From Streptococcus mitis subsp. hohhotensis (GTDB taxonomy: Bacteria > Bacillota > Bacilli > Lactobacillales > Streptococcaceae): 64,000 nt of DNA. Below, in pieces: positions 56,162 to 64,000 of this stretch. The position numbers and the translations under genes are program-made. Each line of letters begins with the position of its first letter. The stretch's first letter is position 1. The notes beneath the pieces are model-generated. The model was not told the DNA's origin. It saw nothing but the letters and a program-made list of their open reading frames with translations, and ran no database searches. The stretch is taken from the NCBI RefSeq assembly GCF_000722775.1, contig NZ_JPFZ01000009.1, forward strand, positions 124,001 to 188,000, read 5' to 3'.

Positions 56162-56839
56162 ATGATTTCAAAGAGATTAGAGTTAGTGGCTTCCTTTGTG
56201 CCACAGGGAGCCATTTTACTAGATGTGGGGAGTGACCATGCTTATCTGCCTATCGAGTTGGTCGAAAGAGGCCAAATCAAAAGTGCTATTGCGGGTGAGG
56301 TGGTGGAAGGTCCTTACCAATCTGCAGTCAAAAATGTTGAAAGTCACGGGTTAAAGGAGAAAATTCAAGTCCGTTTAGCAAATGGCTTGGCAGCCTTTGA
56401 AGAGGCAGACCAAGTGTCTGTCATTACCATTGCAGGTATGGGCGGCCGTTTGATTGCTAGGATTTTAGAAGAAGGCTTGGACAAGCTAGCTAATGTAGAA
56501 CGTTTGATTCTCCAGCCCAATAATCGTGAAGACGACTTGCGTATCTGGTTACAAGACAATGGTTTTCAGATTGTAGCAGAAAGCATCCTAGAAGAAGCTG
56601 GCAAGTTTTATGAAATTCTAGTTGTGGGAACGGGACAAATGAAGCTATCAGCCAGTGATGTTCGCTTTGGTCCCTTCTTGTCCAAAGAGCTCAGTCCGTT
56701 TTTTGTACAAAAATGGCAAAAAGAAGCTGAGAAGCTAGAGTTTGCCCTCGGACAAATTCCAGAAAAAAATCTGGAGGAACGTCAAGTTCTAGTAGATAAA
56801 ATTCAAGCCATCAAGGAGGTTCTCCATGCTAGCAAGTGA
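56162..56839 (+). CDS. trmK: tRNA (adenine(22)-N1)-methyltransferase TrmK
   Basis: 225 residues. Rossmann SAM-binding motif [13 protein letters not shown] near residue 20, then [15 protein letters not shown] and [16 protein letters not shown], as in TrmK. C-terminal coiled coil follows. It methylates A22 of tRNA. It overlaps the Nif3 gene by 14 bases, a conserved Firmicute pair. Confidence 0.95.
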   Translation: MISKRLELVASFVPQGAILLDVGSDHAYLPIELVERGQIKSAIAGEVVEGPYQSAVKNVESHGLKEKIQVRLANGLAAFEEADQVSVITIAGMGGRLIARILEEGLDKLANVERLILQPNNREDDLRIWLQDNGFQIVAESILEEAGKFYEILVVGTGQMKLSASDVRFGPFLSKELSPFFVQKWQKEAEKLEFALGQIPEKNLEERQVLVDKIQAIKEVLHASK

Positions 56840-57623
56840 AGTAATTAACGTGTATGAAGCCTTTTGCCCTCAGGAATTTTCCATGGAGGGAGACAGTCGT
56901 GGTCTGCAAATTGGCACTTTGGACAAGGAAATCCAAAGGGTCATGGTGGCTCTCGATATTCGTGAAGAAACGGTGGCTGAAGCCATTGAAAAGGGTGTAG
57001 ACTTGATTATTGTCAAGCACGCGCCAATTTTCCGCCCCATCAAGGACTTGGTATCTAGTCGTCCACAAAATCAGATTTACATCGACCTCATCAAGCATGA
57101 CATCGCAGTTTATGTCAGCCATACCAATATTGATATCGTTGAAAATGGTCTCAATGACTGGTTCTGTCAGATGCTAGGCATTGAGGAGACGACTTATCTA
57201 CAGGAGACAGGTCCTGAACGTGGAATTGGACGTATTGGGAATGTTCAGCCTCAGAATTTTGGGGATTTCGCCCAACATGTCAAGCAAGTCTTTGGATTAG
57301 ATAGTCTTCGATTGGTGCATTATCAAGAGAGTGATTTGCAGAAGTCTATTTCAAGAGTGGCCATCTGTGGTGGTAGCGGGCAGTCTTTCTATAAGGATGC
57401 TTTAGCTAAGGGAGCTGATGTCTATATCACTGGTGACATTTACTACCACACTGCCCAGGATATGCTGTCTGATGGCTTGCTAGCATTGGACCCAGGTCAC
57501 TATATTGAAGTGCTTTTTGTGGAAAAAATCGCAGCACTCCTTAATCAATGGAAAGAGGAAAAAGGCTGGGAACTAGAGATTTTACCTAGTCAAGCATCGA
57601 CCAATCCTTTCCACCATATCTAG
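56826..57623 (+). CDS. Nif3-like dinuclear metal centre protein
   Basis: 265 residues with the metal-binding motifs of the Nif3/YqfO family: [24 protein letters not shown] and DPGHYIEV. Proposed to be a GTP cyclohydrolase I type 2-related or metal-chaperone protein; the role is not settled. Paired with trmK and followed 7 bases later by the FAD oxidase. Confidence 0.94.
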   Translation: MLASEVINVYEAFCPQEFSMEGDSRGLQIGTLDKEIQRVMVALDIREETVAEAIEKGVDLIIVKHAPIFRPIKDLVSSRPQNQIYIDLIKHDIAVYVSHTNIDIVENGLNDWFCQMLGIEETTYLQETGPERGIGRIGNVQPQNFGDFAQHVKQVFGLDSLRLVHYQESDLQKSISRVAICGGSGQSFYKDALAKGADVYITGDIYYHTAQDMLSDGLLALDPGHYIEVLFVEKIAALLNQWKEEKGWELEILPSQASTNPFHHI

Positions 57624-57639
57624 TTAGAAAGTGAAAACA

Positions 57640-58743
57640 ATGAAAAAAGTTGCCATTATCGGAGCAGGGATTGTAGGTGCAACAGCTGCCTACTACCTCT
57701 CGCAAGAAAGTGACCTAGAGGTGACCGTCTTTGACCATGGACAAGGTCAGGCTACCAAGGCCGCAGCAGGAATTATCAGCCCTTGGTTTTCCAAACGCCG
57801 TAATAAGGCCTGGTACAAGATGGCGCGCTTGGGGGCTGACTTTTATGTGGATTTGTTGGCTGATTTAGAAAAGTCAGGACAAGAAATCGACTTTTATCAG
57901 CGTTCGGGAGTCTTTCTCCTGAAAAAGGATGAATCCAAGTTGGAAGAACTCTATCAACTAGCCTTAGAGCGCAGAGAAGAATCTCCCTTGATAGGCCAGT
58001 TAGCCATTCTAGACCAAGCATCAGCTAATGAATTATTCTCTGGCTTGCAGGGATTTGATCGCTTGCTCTATGCTTCTGGTGGAGCGAGAGTAGATGGTCA
58101 ACTATTAGTGACTCGTTTGCTAGAAGCCAGTCAGGTCAAGCTGGTCAAAGAAAAAGTGACTCTGACACCTTTAGCATCAGGTTACCAGATTGACAAAGAG
58201 GTGTTTGATCAGGTTATTTTGGCGACGGGAGCTTGGTTGGGACACCTGTTAGAGCCTTTAGGTTATGAAGTAGATGTTCGTCCTCAAAAAGGGCAACTCC
58301 GAGATTATCAACTTGCCCAAGACATGGAAGATTCCCCTGTTGTTATGCCAGAAGGGGAGTGGGATTTGATTCCTTTTGCAGGTGGGAAATTATCCCTAGG
58401 TGCTACCCATGAAAATGACATGGGATTTGATTTGACGGTAGATGAAACCTTACTCCAACAAATGGAGGAGGCAGCCCTGCCTTGCTATCCTAGTTTAGTA
58501 GAAGCTACCAGAGCTGGTGAGCGTGCGGGAATCCGTGCCTATACCAGTGATTTCTCACCTTTCTTTGGGCAGGTGCCAGAATTGGCAGGTGTCTATGCAG
58601 CCAGTGGACTAGGTTCATCAGGCCTCACAACTGGTCCTATCATTGGTTACCACCTAGCACAACTGGTACAAAGCAGGGAAATGACCTTAGACCCTCTAAA
58701 CTACCCAATTGAAAACTATGTCAAACGAGTAAAAAGCGAATAA
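57640..58743 (+). CDS. FAD-dependent amino acid oxidase-like protein (DadA/ThiO type)
   Basis: 367 residues. N-terminal FAD motif GAGIVGATAAYYL (8-20), then ATKAAAGIISPW and a C-terminal ASGLGSSGLTTGPIIGYHLAQLV, typical of the DAO family (glycine/D-amino acid oxidases). ATG 57640 is used with a GAAAGTG site; GTG 57631 adds three residues. The TAA stop lies in the edge of a BOX element. Confidence 0.92.
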   Translation: MKKVAIIGAGIVGATAAYYLSQESDLEVTVFDHGQGQATKAAAGIISPWFSKRRNKAWYKMARLGADFYVDLLADLEKSGQEIDFYQRSGVFLLKKDESKLEELYQLALERREESPLIGQLAILDQASANELFSGLQGFDRLLYASGGARVDGQLLVTRLLEASQVKLVKEKVTLTPLASGYQIDKEVFDQVILATGAWLGHLLEPLGYEVDVRPQKGQLRDYQLAQDMEDSPVVMPEGEWDLIPFAGGKLSLGATHENDMGFDLTVDETLLQQMEEAALPCYPSLVEATRAGERAGIRAYTSDFSPFFGQVPELAGVYAASGLGSSGLTTGPIIGYHLAQLVQSREMTLDPLNYPIENYVKRVKSE

Positions 58744-58894
58744 TACTCAATGAAAATCAAAGAGCAAACTAGGAAACTAGCCGCGGGCTGCTCAAAGCAC
58801 TGCTTTGAGGTTGTGGATAGAACTGACGAAGTCAGTAACCATACCCATGGCAAGGCGAAGCTGACGTTGTTTGAAGAGATTTTCGAAGAGTATA
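58742..58894 (-). repeat. BOX element, boxA-boxB-boxC, reverse orientation
   Basis: Reads TACTCAATGAAAATCAAAG, GGAAACTAGCCGC (boxC), GCTCAAAGCactGCTTTGAG and CTGACGAAGTCAG (boxB), then GGCAAGGCGAAGCTGACG (boxA). It overlaps the stop codon of the preceding oxidase gene. The 61-codon frame inside is not a gene. Confidence 0.92.
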
Positions 58895-58994
58895 AGCATT
58901 TTACTGAAATTTTATCCTACCCCCTAGGATTGTAAATGACATTCCCTATCAAAAATGGTAAAATAAGAAAAAATCTGAGAATCGAGGAAAGAAG

Positions 58995-60029
58995 ATGCAA
59001 GAAAAGATGATGCAAGAAAAGATTTTGGTAACGGGTGGAGCAGGTTTTATCGGAACCCACACAGTTATTGAGTTAATCCAAGCAGGTCATCAGGTTGTTG
59101 TGGTGGATAACCTTGTTAACAGCAATCGAAAAAGTTTAGAAGTTGTTGAAAGAATTACAGGAGTTGAAGTGCCTTTTTATGAGGCGGATATCCGTGATAC
59201 AGACACCCTCAGAGACATTTTCACACAAGAAGAACCAACAGGGGTCATTCACTTTGCTGGTTTGAAGGCTGTTGGAGAATCTACCCGTATCCCTCTTGCC
59301 TATTATGACAACAATATCGCAGGAACTGTTAGCCTTTTGAAAGTCATGGAAGAAAACAACTGTAAAAATATCATTTTCAGTTCTTCTGCGACAGTTTATG
59401 GAGATCCTCATACAGTGCCAATCTTGGAAGATTTCCCACTTTCAGTGACTAATCCATATGGTCGCACTAAGCTTATGCTAGAGGAAATTTTGACGGATAT
59501 TTACAAAGCAGACTCAGAATGGAATGTAGTCTTGCTTCGTTACTTTAACCCAATCGGAGCGCATGAGAGTGGAGAGTTGGGAGAAAATCCAAACGGTATT
59601 CCAAACAACCTCTTGCCATATGTGACTCAAGTAGCCGTTGGAAAACTAGAGCAAGTGCAAGTGTTTGGAGATGATTACGATACGGAAGACGGAACGGGTG
59701 TTCGTGACTATATCCACGTTGTCGATTTGGCTAAAGGTCACGTTGCAGCTCTGAAAAAAATCCAAAAATGCTCAGGTCTAAACATTTATAACCTTGGAAC
59801 AGGGAAAGGCTACTCAGTTCTTGAAATTATCCAAAACATGGAAAAAGCAGTGGGACGCCCAATTCCTTACCGTATCGTAGACCGTCGCCCAGGTGACATC
59901 GCAGCCTGCTATTCAGATCCTGCAAAAGCCAAAGCAGAACTCGGCTGGGAAGCGGAACTCGACATCACCCAAATGTGTGAAGACGCATGGCGTTGGCAAA
60001 GCAAGCATCCAAATGGATTCGAAGACTAA
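58995..60029 (+). CDS. galE: UDP-glucose 4-epimerase
   Basis: 344 residues, NAD-binding GGAGFIG near the start, catalytic Ser in SSSATVYG and Tyr-Lys in YGRTK, as in GalE. Interconverts UDP-glucose and UDP-galactose for cell-surface glycans. The first 30 bases are a 15-base tandem duplication (ATGCAAGAAAAGATG twice, last base changed), giving MQEKMMQEKIL. The GAGGAAAG ribosome binding site fits the first ATG; the usual length corresponds to the second (59010). Confidence 0.96.
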   Translation: MQEKMMQEKILVTGGAGFIGTHTVIELIQAGHQVVVVDNLVNSNRKSLEVVERITGVEVPFYEADIRDTDTLRDIFTQEEPTGVIHFAGLKAVGESTRIPLAYYDNNIAGTVSLLKVMEENNCKNIIFSSSATVYGDPHTVPILEDFPLSVTNPYGRTKLMLEEILTDIYKADSEWNVVLLRYFNPIGAHESGELGENPNGIPNNLLPYVTQVAVGKLEQVQVFGDDYDTEDGTGVRDYIHVVDLAKGHVAALKKIQKCSGLNIYNLGTGKGYSVLEIIQNMEKAVGRPIPYRIVDRRPGDIAACYSDPAKAKAELGWEAELDITQMCEDAWRWQSKHPNGFED

Positions 60030-60030
60030 G

Positions 60031-60996
60031 ATGGTGATATCAATCATTGTCCCCTGTTTAAACGAAGAGGAAGTACTTCCTCTTTTTTATCAGGCTTTGG
60101 AAGCGTTACTTCCAGATTTGGAAACAGAAATCGAGTATGTCTTTGTCGATGATGGATCAAGTGATGGAACCTTGAAACTCTTAAAGGCCTATCGGGAACA
60201 AAATCCGGCAGTGCATTATATTTCTTTCTCACGAAATTTTGGCAAAGAAGCTGCTCTATATGCAGGCTTGCAGCATGCGACTGGAGACCTAGTGGTGGTG
60301 ATGGATGCAGACCTCCAAGATCCCCCTAGTATGTTGCTTGAGATGAAAAACTTACTAGACCAGAATGCAGATTTAGACTGTGTTGGAACACGAAGAACCA
60401 GTCGGGAGGGAGAACCCTTCTTTCGTAGTTTCTGTGCTGATATCTTTTACCGCCTTATGCAAAAAATTAGTCCAGTAGCCCTGCCGTCAGGTGTTCGTGA
60501 TTTTCGTATGATGAGAAGGTCTGTAGTCGATGCCATTTTAAGTTTGACCGAGTCCAATCGTTTTTCTAAGGGACTATTTGCCTGGGTCGGCTTTAAAACC
60601 CACTATCTGGACTATCCAAATGTCAAAAGGCAGGCTGGCAAGACTAGTTGGAGTTTTAGGCAACTCTTTTTTTACTCCATTGAAGGGATTGTTAACTTTT
60701 CAGATTTTCCCTTGATTATCGCCTTTGCGGCTGGTCTCCTATCTTGTTTTATTTCTCTGCTTATGACCTTTTTTGTTGTGGTGCGGACTCTCATTTTGGG
60801 CAATCCGACATCAGGTTGGACCTCTCTGATGGCTGTTATTCTCTTTCTTGGAGGCATTCAACTCTTGACCATTGGGATTCTCGGCAAGTACATCAGTAAG
60901 ATTTATCTAGAGACTAAAAAAAGACCACTTTATCTTATCAAAGAAAAAAGCGACCTTCCTTATTTTACAGAAAAAAATAAAGTGAAAAGACTATAA
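60031..60996 (+). CDS. GT2-family polyprenyl-phosphate sugar transferase
   Basis: 321 residues. GT2 domain with IIVPCLNEEEVLP, VDDGSSDGT and VVMDADLQDPP, and two C-terminal spans (about 230-258 and 268-292) in the GtrB/DPM1-like layout. It is expected to move a hexose to a lipid carrier for glycan decoration. ATG 60031 is one base after the galE stop; the open frame starts inside galE but that part is a shadow. Confidence 0.9.
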   Translation: MVISIIVPCLNEEEVLPLFYQALEALLPDLETEIEYVFVDDGSSDGTLKLLKAYREQNPAVHYISFSRNFGKEAALYAGLQHATGDLVVVMDADLQDPPSMLLEMKNLLDQNADLDCVGTRRTSREGEPFFRSFCADIFYRLMQKISPVALPSGVRDFRMMRRSVVDAILSLTESNRFSKGLFAWVGFKTHYLDYPNVKRQAGKTSWSFRQLFFYSIEGIVNFSDFPLIIAFAAGLLSCFISLLMTFFVVVRTLILGNPTSGWTSLMAVILFLGGIQLLTIGILGKYISKIYLETKKRPLYLIKEKSDLPYFTEKNKVKRL

Positions 60997-61046
60997 TTTT
61001 ACATGGAAATGTGCTAAACTAGAGGGAGTGGATTATCGCCATTGAT

Positions 61047-61253
61047 TTAGGCTTCCTGGTTTCCAATCAGGGCACGAGTTGGGCAATTTTTAACAGCCTC
61101 TAAGACATCCTGACTAGGAGAAATTTCTTTTTCCAGTTGGTCGGGGTCATCGTAAAAACGCACGATTCCATTATCGTGGTAATCAAATAAATCAGAATAA
61201 GTTTGGCAAAGCCCACAGGCGATGCATCGTTCAGGTATAAGTGTGATTTTCAT
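61047..61253 (-). CDS. Ferredoxin
   Basis: 68 residues. CIACGLC at C10/C13/C16 with a distal NCP (C about 57) gives one 4Fe-4S (or 3Fe-4S) cluster. Small electron carrier. The start at 61253 (MKITLIPERC) is used; the open frame begins 29 codons earlier without homology. Transcribed divergently from the LysM protein gene. Confidence 0.94.
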   Translation of the reverse strand: MKITLIPERCIACGLCQTYSDLFDYHDNGIVRFYDDPDQLEKEISPSQDVLEAVKNCPTRALIGNQEA

Positions 61254-61298
61254 ATTTATATTGTAATAAGAAAAGTAAAAAAAAACAAGGAGTAAGGT

Positions 61299-61769
61299 AT
61301 GGCAAAAGAACCGTGGCAAGAAGATATTTATGAAAATCAAGAAGAAACAAGATCAGAACGTCGTAAGAGAACTCAAGGTAGAGATGTAGTGGCCAATCGT
61401 GTCTTGACGATCCTAGCCAGTATTTTCTTTGTAATTGTGGTGGTAATGATTATTGTTCTCATCTATCTATCATCGGGTGGGAGTAATCGCACAGCAGCCT
61501 TGAAAGATTTTCATGATTCTGATGCAAATGTAGTACAGATTTCATCTTCTAGTAGTTCCCATCCTGAACAGAGTTCAGAATCTTCTTCTGAACACTCGGA
61601 GGAAGCTACAGATCCAGAAGGGACGACAAAAGTCTTAGCTGGAGAAGGAGAAGCAGCCATTGCCGCTCGCGCTGGGATTTCGATTGCTCAGTTAGAAGCC
61701 TTAAATCCTAGTCATATGGCTACAGGGTCTTGGTTTGCTAATCCAGGTGACGTTGTTAAAATCAAATAG
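61299..61769 (+). CDS. Membrane-anchored LysM protein (SAG1386/EF1546 family)
   Basis: 156 residues. Cytoplasmic charged N-terminus (1-35), one span (about 40-64), Ser/Glu-rich linker (about 80-108), and a C-terminal LysM-like domain (about 110-156: [29 protein letters not shown]). It probably binds peptidoglycan from the membrane. AAGGAGTAAGG site; followed 8 bases later by cmk. Confidence 0.92.
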   Translation: MAKEPWQEDIYENQEETRSERRKRTQGRDVVANRVLTILASIFFVIVVVMIIVLIYLSSGGSNRTAALKDFHDSDANVVQISSSSSSHPEQSSESSSEHSEEATDPEGTTKVLAGEGEAAIAARAGISIAQLEALNPSHMATGSWFANPGDVVKIK

Positions 61770-61777
61770 GAGCTGAT

Positions 61778-62449
61778 ATGAAAACAATTCAAATTGCTAT
61801 TGATGGTCCTGCTTCCAGCGGTAAGAGCACAGTCGCAAAGATTATTGCCAAGGATTTTGGTTATACTTACCTAGATACAGGTGCCATGTATCGTGCGGCG
61901 ACCTATATGGCTCTAAAACATCAATTAGATATTGAAAAAGTGGAGCAATTGTTGGAACTTCTTGACCAGCATCCAATCAGTTTTGGGCGCTCAGAAACTG
62001 GAGAACAGCTTGTCTTTGTAGGAGATGTGGATATTACCCATCCTATCCGTGAAAATGAAGTGACCAATCATGTTTCAGCTATTGCAGCAATTCCTGAAGT
62101 TCGTGAGAAACTAGTTTCCCTCCAACAAGAGATTGCCCAGCAAGGTGGGATTGTCATGGATGGTCGCGATATTGGAACGGTTGTATTGCCACAAGCAGAA
62201 TTGAAAATTTTCCTAGTAGCTTCTGTTGATGAGAGAGCAGAGCGCCGTTACAAGGAAAATATTGCCAAGGGAATTGAAACAGACCTTGAAACCCTAAAAG
62301 AGGAAATTGCTGCGCGTGACTACAAGGATAGTCATCGTGAGACTTCGCCTCTCAAACAAGCAGAGGATGCTGTCTACCTTGATACAACTGGCTTGAACAT
62401 TCAAGAAGTAGTTGAAAAAATCAAAGCAGAAGCTAAAAAAAGAATGTAG
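61778..62449 (+). CDS. cmk: Cytidylate kinase
   Basis: 223 residues. P-loop GPASSGKST, then [25 protein letters not shown] and [13 protein letters not shown], all Cmk signatures. Phosphorylates CMP and dCMP. Co-transcribed with the LysM gene. Confidence 0.98.
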   Translation: MKTIQIAIDGPASSGKSTVAKIIAKDFGYTYLDTGAMYRAATYMALKHQLDIEKVEQLLELLDQHPISFGRSETGEQLVFVGDVDITHPIRENEVTNHVSAIAAIPEVREKLVSLQQEIAQQGGIVMDGRDIGTVVLPQAELKIFLVASVDERAERRYKENIAKGIETDLETLKEEIAARDYKDSHRETSPLKQAEDAVYLDTTGLNIQEVVEKIKAEAKKRM

Positions 62450-62578
62450 ATGTAGAAAAGCCGATAGATTGATATCGGTTTTTTCTAAATTTGTCAAAAT
62501 ACTGATTTTAAGGTATAATAGTTGCTGTTCGAGAAATTTTGATTTTCAAAGAATAGTGAATGATGATAAGGAGAAAAC

Positions 62579-62917
62579 ATGAACAACCTACCAAATTGCC
62601 CAAAATGTAACTCAGAGTATGTCTACGAAGACGGTGCCCTACTGGTTTGCCCAGAGTGTGCTTATGAGTGGAATCCTGCTGAAGTTGCAGATGTAGAAGA
62701 GGGCCTTGTTGCTGTCGATGCCAACGGAAATAAATTGGCTGACGGTGATACTGTTACCCTCATCAAGGACTTGAAAGTAAAAGGTGCGCCAAAAGATTTG
62801 AAACAAGGGACGCGCGTGAAGAATATCCGCATCGTAGAAGGCGACCACAATATCGACTGTAAAATTGATGGCTTTGGTGCCATGAAACTTAAATCAGAGT
62901 TTGTGAAGAAAATTTAA
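62579..62917 (+). CDS. PhnA/YjdM-family zinc ribbon protein
   Basis: 112 residues. Zinc ribbon C7/C10 and C24/C27 at the N-terminus, then a PhnA domain (about 45-112: [25 protein letters not shown]). Not the phosphonoacetate hydrolase despite the historic name; function unclear. AAGGAG site. Confidence 0.94.
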   Translation: MNNLPNCPKCNSEYVYEDGALLVCPECAYEWNPAEVADVEEGLVAVDANGNKLADGDTVTLIKDLKVKGAPKDLKQGTRVKNIRIVEGDHNIDCKIDGFGAMKLKSEFVKKI

Positions 62918-62919
62918 GC

Positions 62920-63549
62920 ATGTCAAAACACTATAAACTTGTATTTTATAGCCGTATCTTCTTGTTTCTAGCGGCTTTTACGGGAGTTTATCTTGAAATC
63001 GCCAAGCATGGTGGATTTGGGATGTTACTCTATTATACGGTTCTGTCAAATCTGTTAGTAGCGATTTTTACGCTCTATCTCCTAAAGGTTATGAGCCGTT
63101 TAGGTGAAAATTGGCAAAGGCCAAGTCTCTTGCGCTTAAAAGGTGGGCTCACCATGAGTATCATGATTACCTGTGTGATTTACCATTTCCTCTTAGCGCC
63201 CATTGCGACTAATTTCTATACTCTGGAAAATTTCCTTTGCCACTATATCGTTCCCCTTTGGTTTTTAGCGGATACCCTCTTTTTTGACAAACAGGGTCAA
63301 TACAAGATTTGGGATCCAGTTGTGTGGACGATTTTACCCTTGCTGTATATGATTTTTGCTCTTTTCAATGGTTTGGTACTGAAACTTGATGTTCCTAATT
63401 CTAAGGTCAGTCCCTTCCCTTACTTCTTTTTGAATGTGAACAAGGGTTGGGATGTCGTGTTCAAGTGGTGTCTGATTATCTTTGTTGCCTATATGGTAGC
63501 AGGATTTATCTTCTACTTTATCAAGCAAATCAAGAGAAAGTCATCCTAA
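62920..63549 (+). CDS. Pr6Pr-like (FAR-17a/AIG1-like) membrane protein
   Basis: 209 residues with six hydrophobic segments and conserved YHFLLAPIA, LCHYIVPLWFLADTLFF and NVNKGWDVVF, the Pr6Pr family pattern. Function unknown. Begins 2 bases after the PhnA-like gene. Stop overlaps the next BOX element. Confidence 0.85.
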   Translation: MSKHYKLVFYSRIFLFLAAFTGVYLEIAKHGGFGMLLYYTVLSNLLVAIFTLYLLKVMSRLGENWQRPSLLRLKGGLTMSIMITCVIYHFLLAPIATNFYTLENFLCHYIVPLWFLADTLFFDKQGQYKIWDPVVWTILPLLYMIFALFNGLVLKLDVPNSKVSPFPYFFLNVNKGWDVVFKWCLIIFVAYMVAGFIFYFIKQIKRKSS

Positions 63550-63653
63550 TACTCTTCGAAAATCAAATTCAAACCACGTCAGTTTCGCCTTGCCGTACTC
63601 AAGTACAGCCTGCGGCTAGCTTCCTAGTTTGCTCTTTGATTTTCATTGAGTAT
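63548..63653 (+). repeat. BOX element, boxA-boxC (no boxB)
   Basis: ACTCTTCGAAAATC and ACGTCAGTTTCGCCTTGCCG (boxA), linker TACTCAAGTACAGC, then TGCGGCTAGCTTCC to TTTTCATTGAGTA (boxC). Same build as 44702-44807. It overlaps the stop of the membrane protein gene. Confidence 0.9.
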
Positions 63654-63781
63654 AAGACACAAGGGATTCATTTTCGAGTTTAAGAAGGAGTCTATACACC
63701 AAAGAGGCTTCTTCTTTTCTTACTTGTTTGATAACTATCAAAAGAGACAGAAGATTAAGAGAAAATATAGAAAGAGATTTC

Positions 63782-64000
63782 ATGAAACAATTTTTAGAAC
63801 GGGCCAGTATTTTGGCTCTCTCCCTCGTTTTGATTACATCCTTTTCCATCTCGAGTGCCCTGCCAGCCATGTTTGACTATTATCAAGGCTATCCTAAGGA
63901 ACAAATTGAGCTCTTGGCGAGCTTGCCTTCCTTTGGAATCATGATTATGTTATTACTAAATGGTTTCTTAGAAAAAATCTTTCCTGAGCGCTTACAAATT
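63782..64000 (+). CDS. MFS transporter, N-terminal part
   Basis: 73 codons to the window edge, starting MKQFLERASILALSLVLITSFSISSALPAMFDYYQGYP, which is the first span of a major facilitator with the usual outer loop; a second span begins at about residue 50. The first span and its ALPAM motif resemble drug-efflux MFS proteins. The rest lies outside the window. Confidence 0.83.
   Translation, partial: MKQFLERASILALSLVLITSFSISSALPAMFDYYQGYPKEQIELLASLPSFGIMIMLLLNGFLEKIFPERLQI

Noticed and set aside
58750-58935. 61-codon frame following the FAD oxidase
   Set aside because: It is the translation of a BOX element, which is a repeat and is not known to encode protein.
59893-60030. Upstream extension of the glycosyltransferase
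   Set aside because: It overlaps galE by more than 130 bases; ATG 60031 gives the normal GT2 start.
1-64000. CRISPR arrays, tRNA and rRNA genes
   Set aside because: I looked for regularly spaced repeats, cloverleaf ends and rRNA-like stretches and saw none; repeats present are BOX elements and short flanking repeats only.

Overview
The window reads as a chromosome segment of a Mitis-group streptococcus (S. mitis, S. pseudopneumoniae or a close relative of S. pneumoniae). The gene order matches the pneumococcal stretch from the division cluster (yggS, sepF, ylmG, ylmH, divIVA, ileS) through gpmA, the psa manganese operon, pepO, rel, psaR, a BraRS/BceRS-type two-component system, thrS, rpsO, cadD, plsC, galE, cmk and onwards. 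Low GC, four pneumococcal-type BOX repeats, two T-box leaders and strong AGGAGG ribosome binding sites agree with this. DivIVA has a long proline-rich tail that, as I recall it, the 262-residue pneumococcal protein lacks through a frameshift. This points to a non-pneumococcal Mitis strain.

Layout. 1-6.0 kb: cell division and isoleucyl-tRNA synthetase. 6.0-13.4 kb: a small membrane protein, phosphoglycerate mutase, a GH95 fucosidase and a MacB/FtsX-type ABC exporter. 13.5-18.1 kb: an accessory island holding a TprA/PlcR-type regulator, a divergent PhrA-like signal-peptide gene that has lost its start codon, and a bacteriocin-type DUF1430/ATPase exporter with no evident precursor gene. 18.1-24.2 kb: tpx, psaA, psaC and psaB (reverse), pepO, and a metallo-beta-lactamase-fold hydrolase. 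24.2-26.2 kb: an AT-rich accessory pocket with a secreted cysteine-containing protein and a 52-residue membrane protein. 26.2-38.7 kb: rel, dtd, two paralogous membrane proteins, pnuC, psaR, a phosphoesterase, an Rrf2 regulator, a YdcF-like protein, a DUF2974 protein, an FNR-like membrane protein with its TetR regulator and shared operators, and the two-component system.

38.7-44.8 kb is a second accessory zone. It has an inverted-repeat-bounded 287-bp element, relics of an XRE regulator and of a radical-SAM/SPASM peptide maturase just before an intact ABC exporter, and two nearly identical DUF389 genes bracketing a broken TMEM175-like gene, another relic and a small potassium channel. 44.8-49.2 kb: thrS, rpsO and a cadD gene bracketed by direct repeats. 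49.3-52.8 kb: a four-gene siderophore-type iron uptake operon ending in a cytoplasmic esterase. 52.8-64 kb: plsC-type acyltransferase, P-type ATPase, trmK, Nif3, FAD oxidase, galE, glycosyltransferase, ferredoxin, LysM protein, cmk, PhnA-like protein, Pr6Pr-like membrane protein and the start of an MFS transporter.

The genes work together in a few clear themes. Metal homeostasis: psaBCA with its PsaR repressor and operator, cadD, siderophore uptake and a P-type ATPase. Peptide-based competition: TprA/PhrA, bacteriocin-type exporters and RiPP relics, much of it decaying. Envelope and division: SepF, DivIVA, PlsC, glycosyltransferase and LysM protein. No tRNA, rRNA, CRISPR array or intact insertion sequence was seen.
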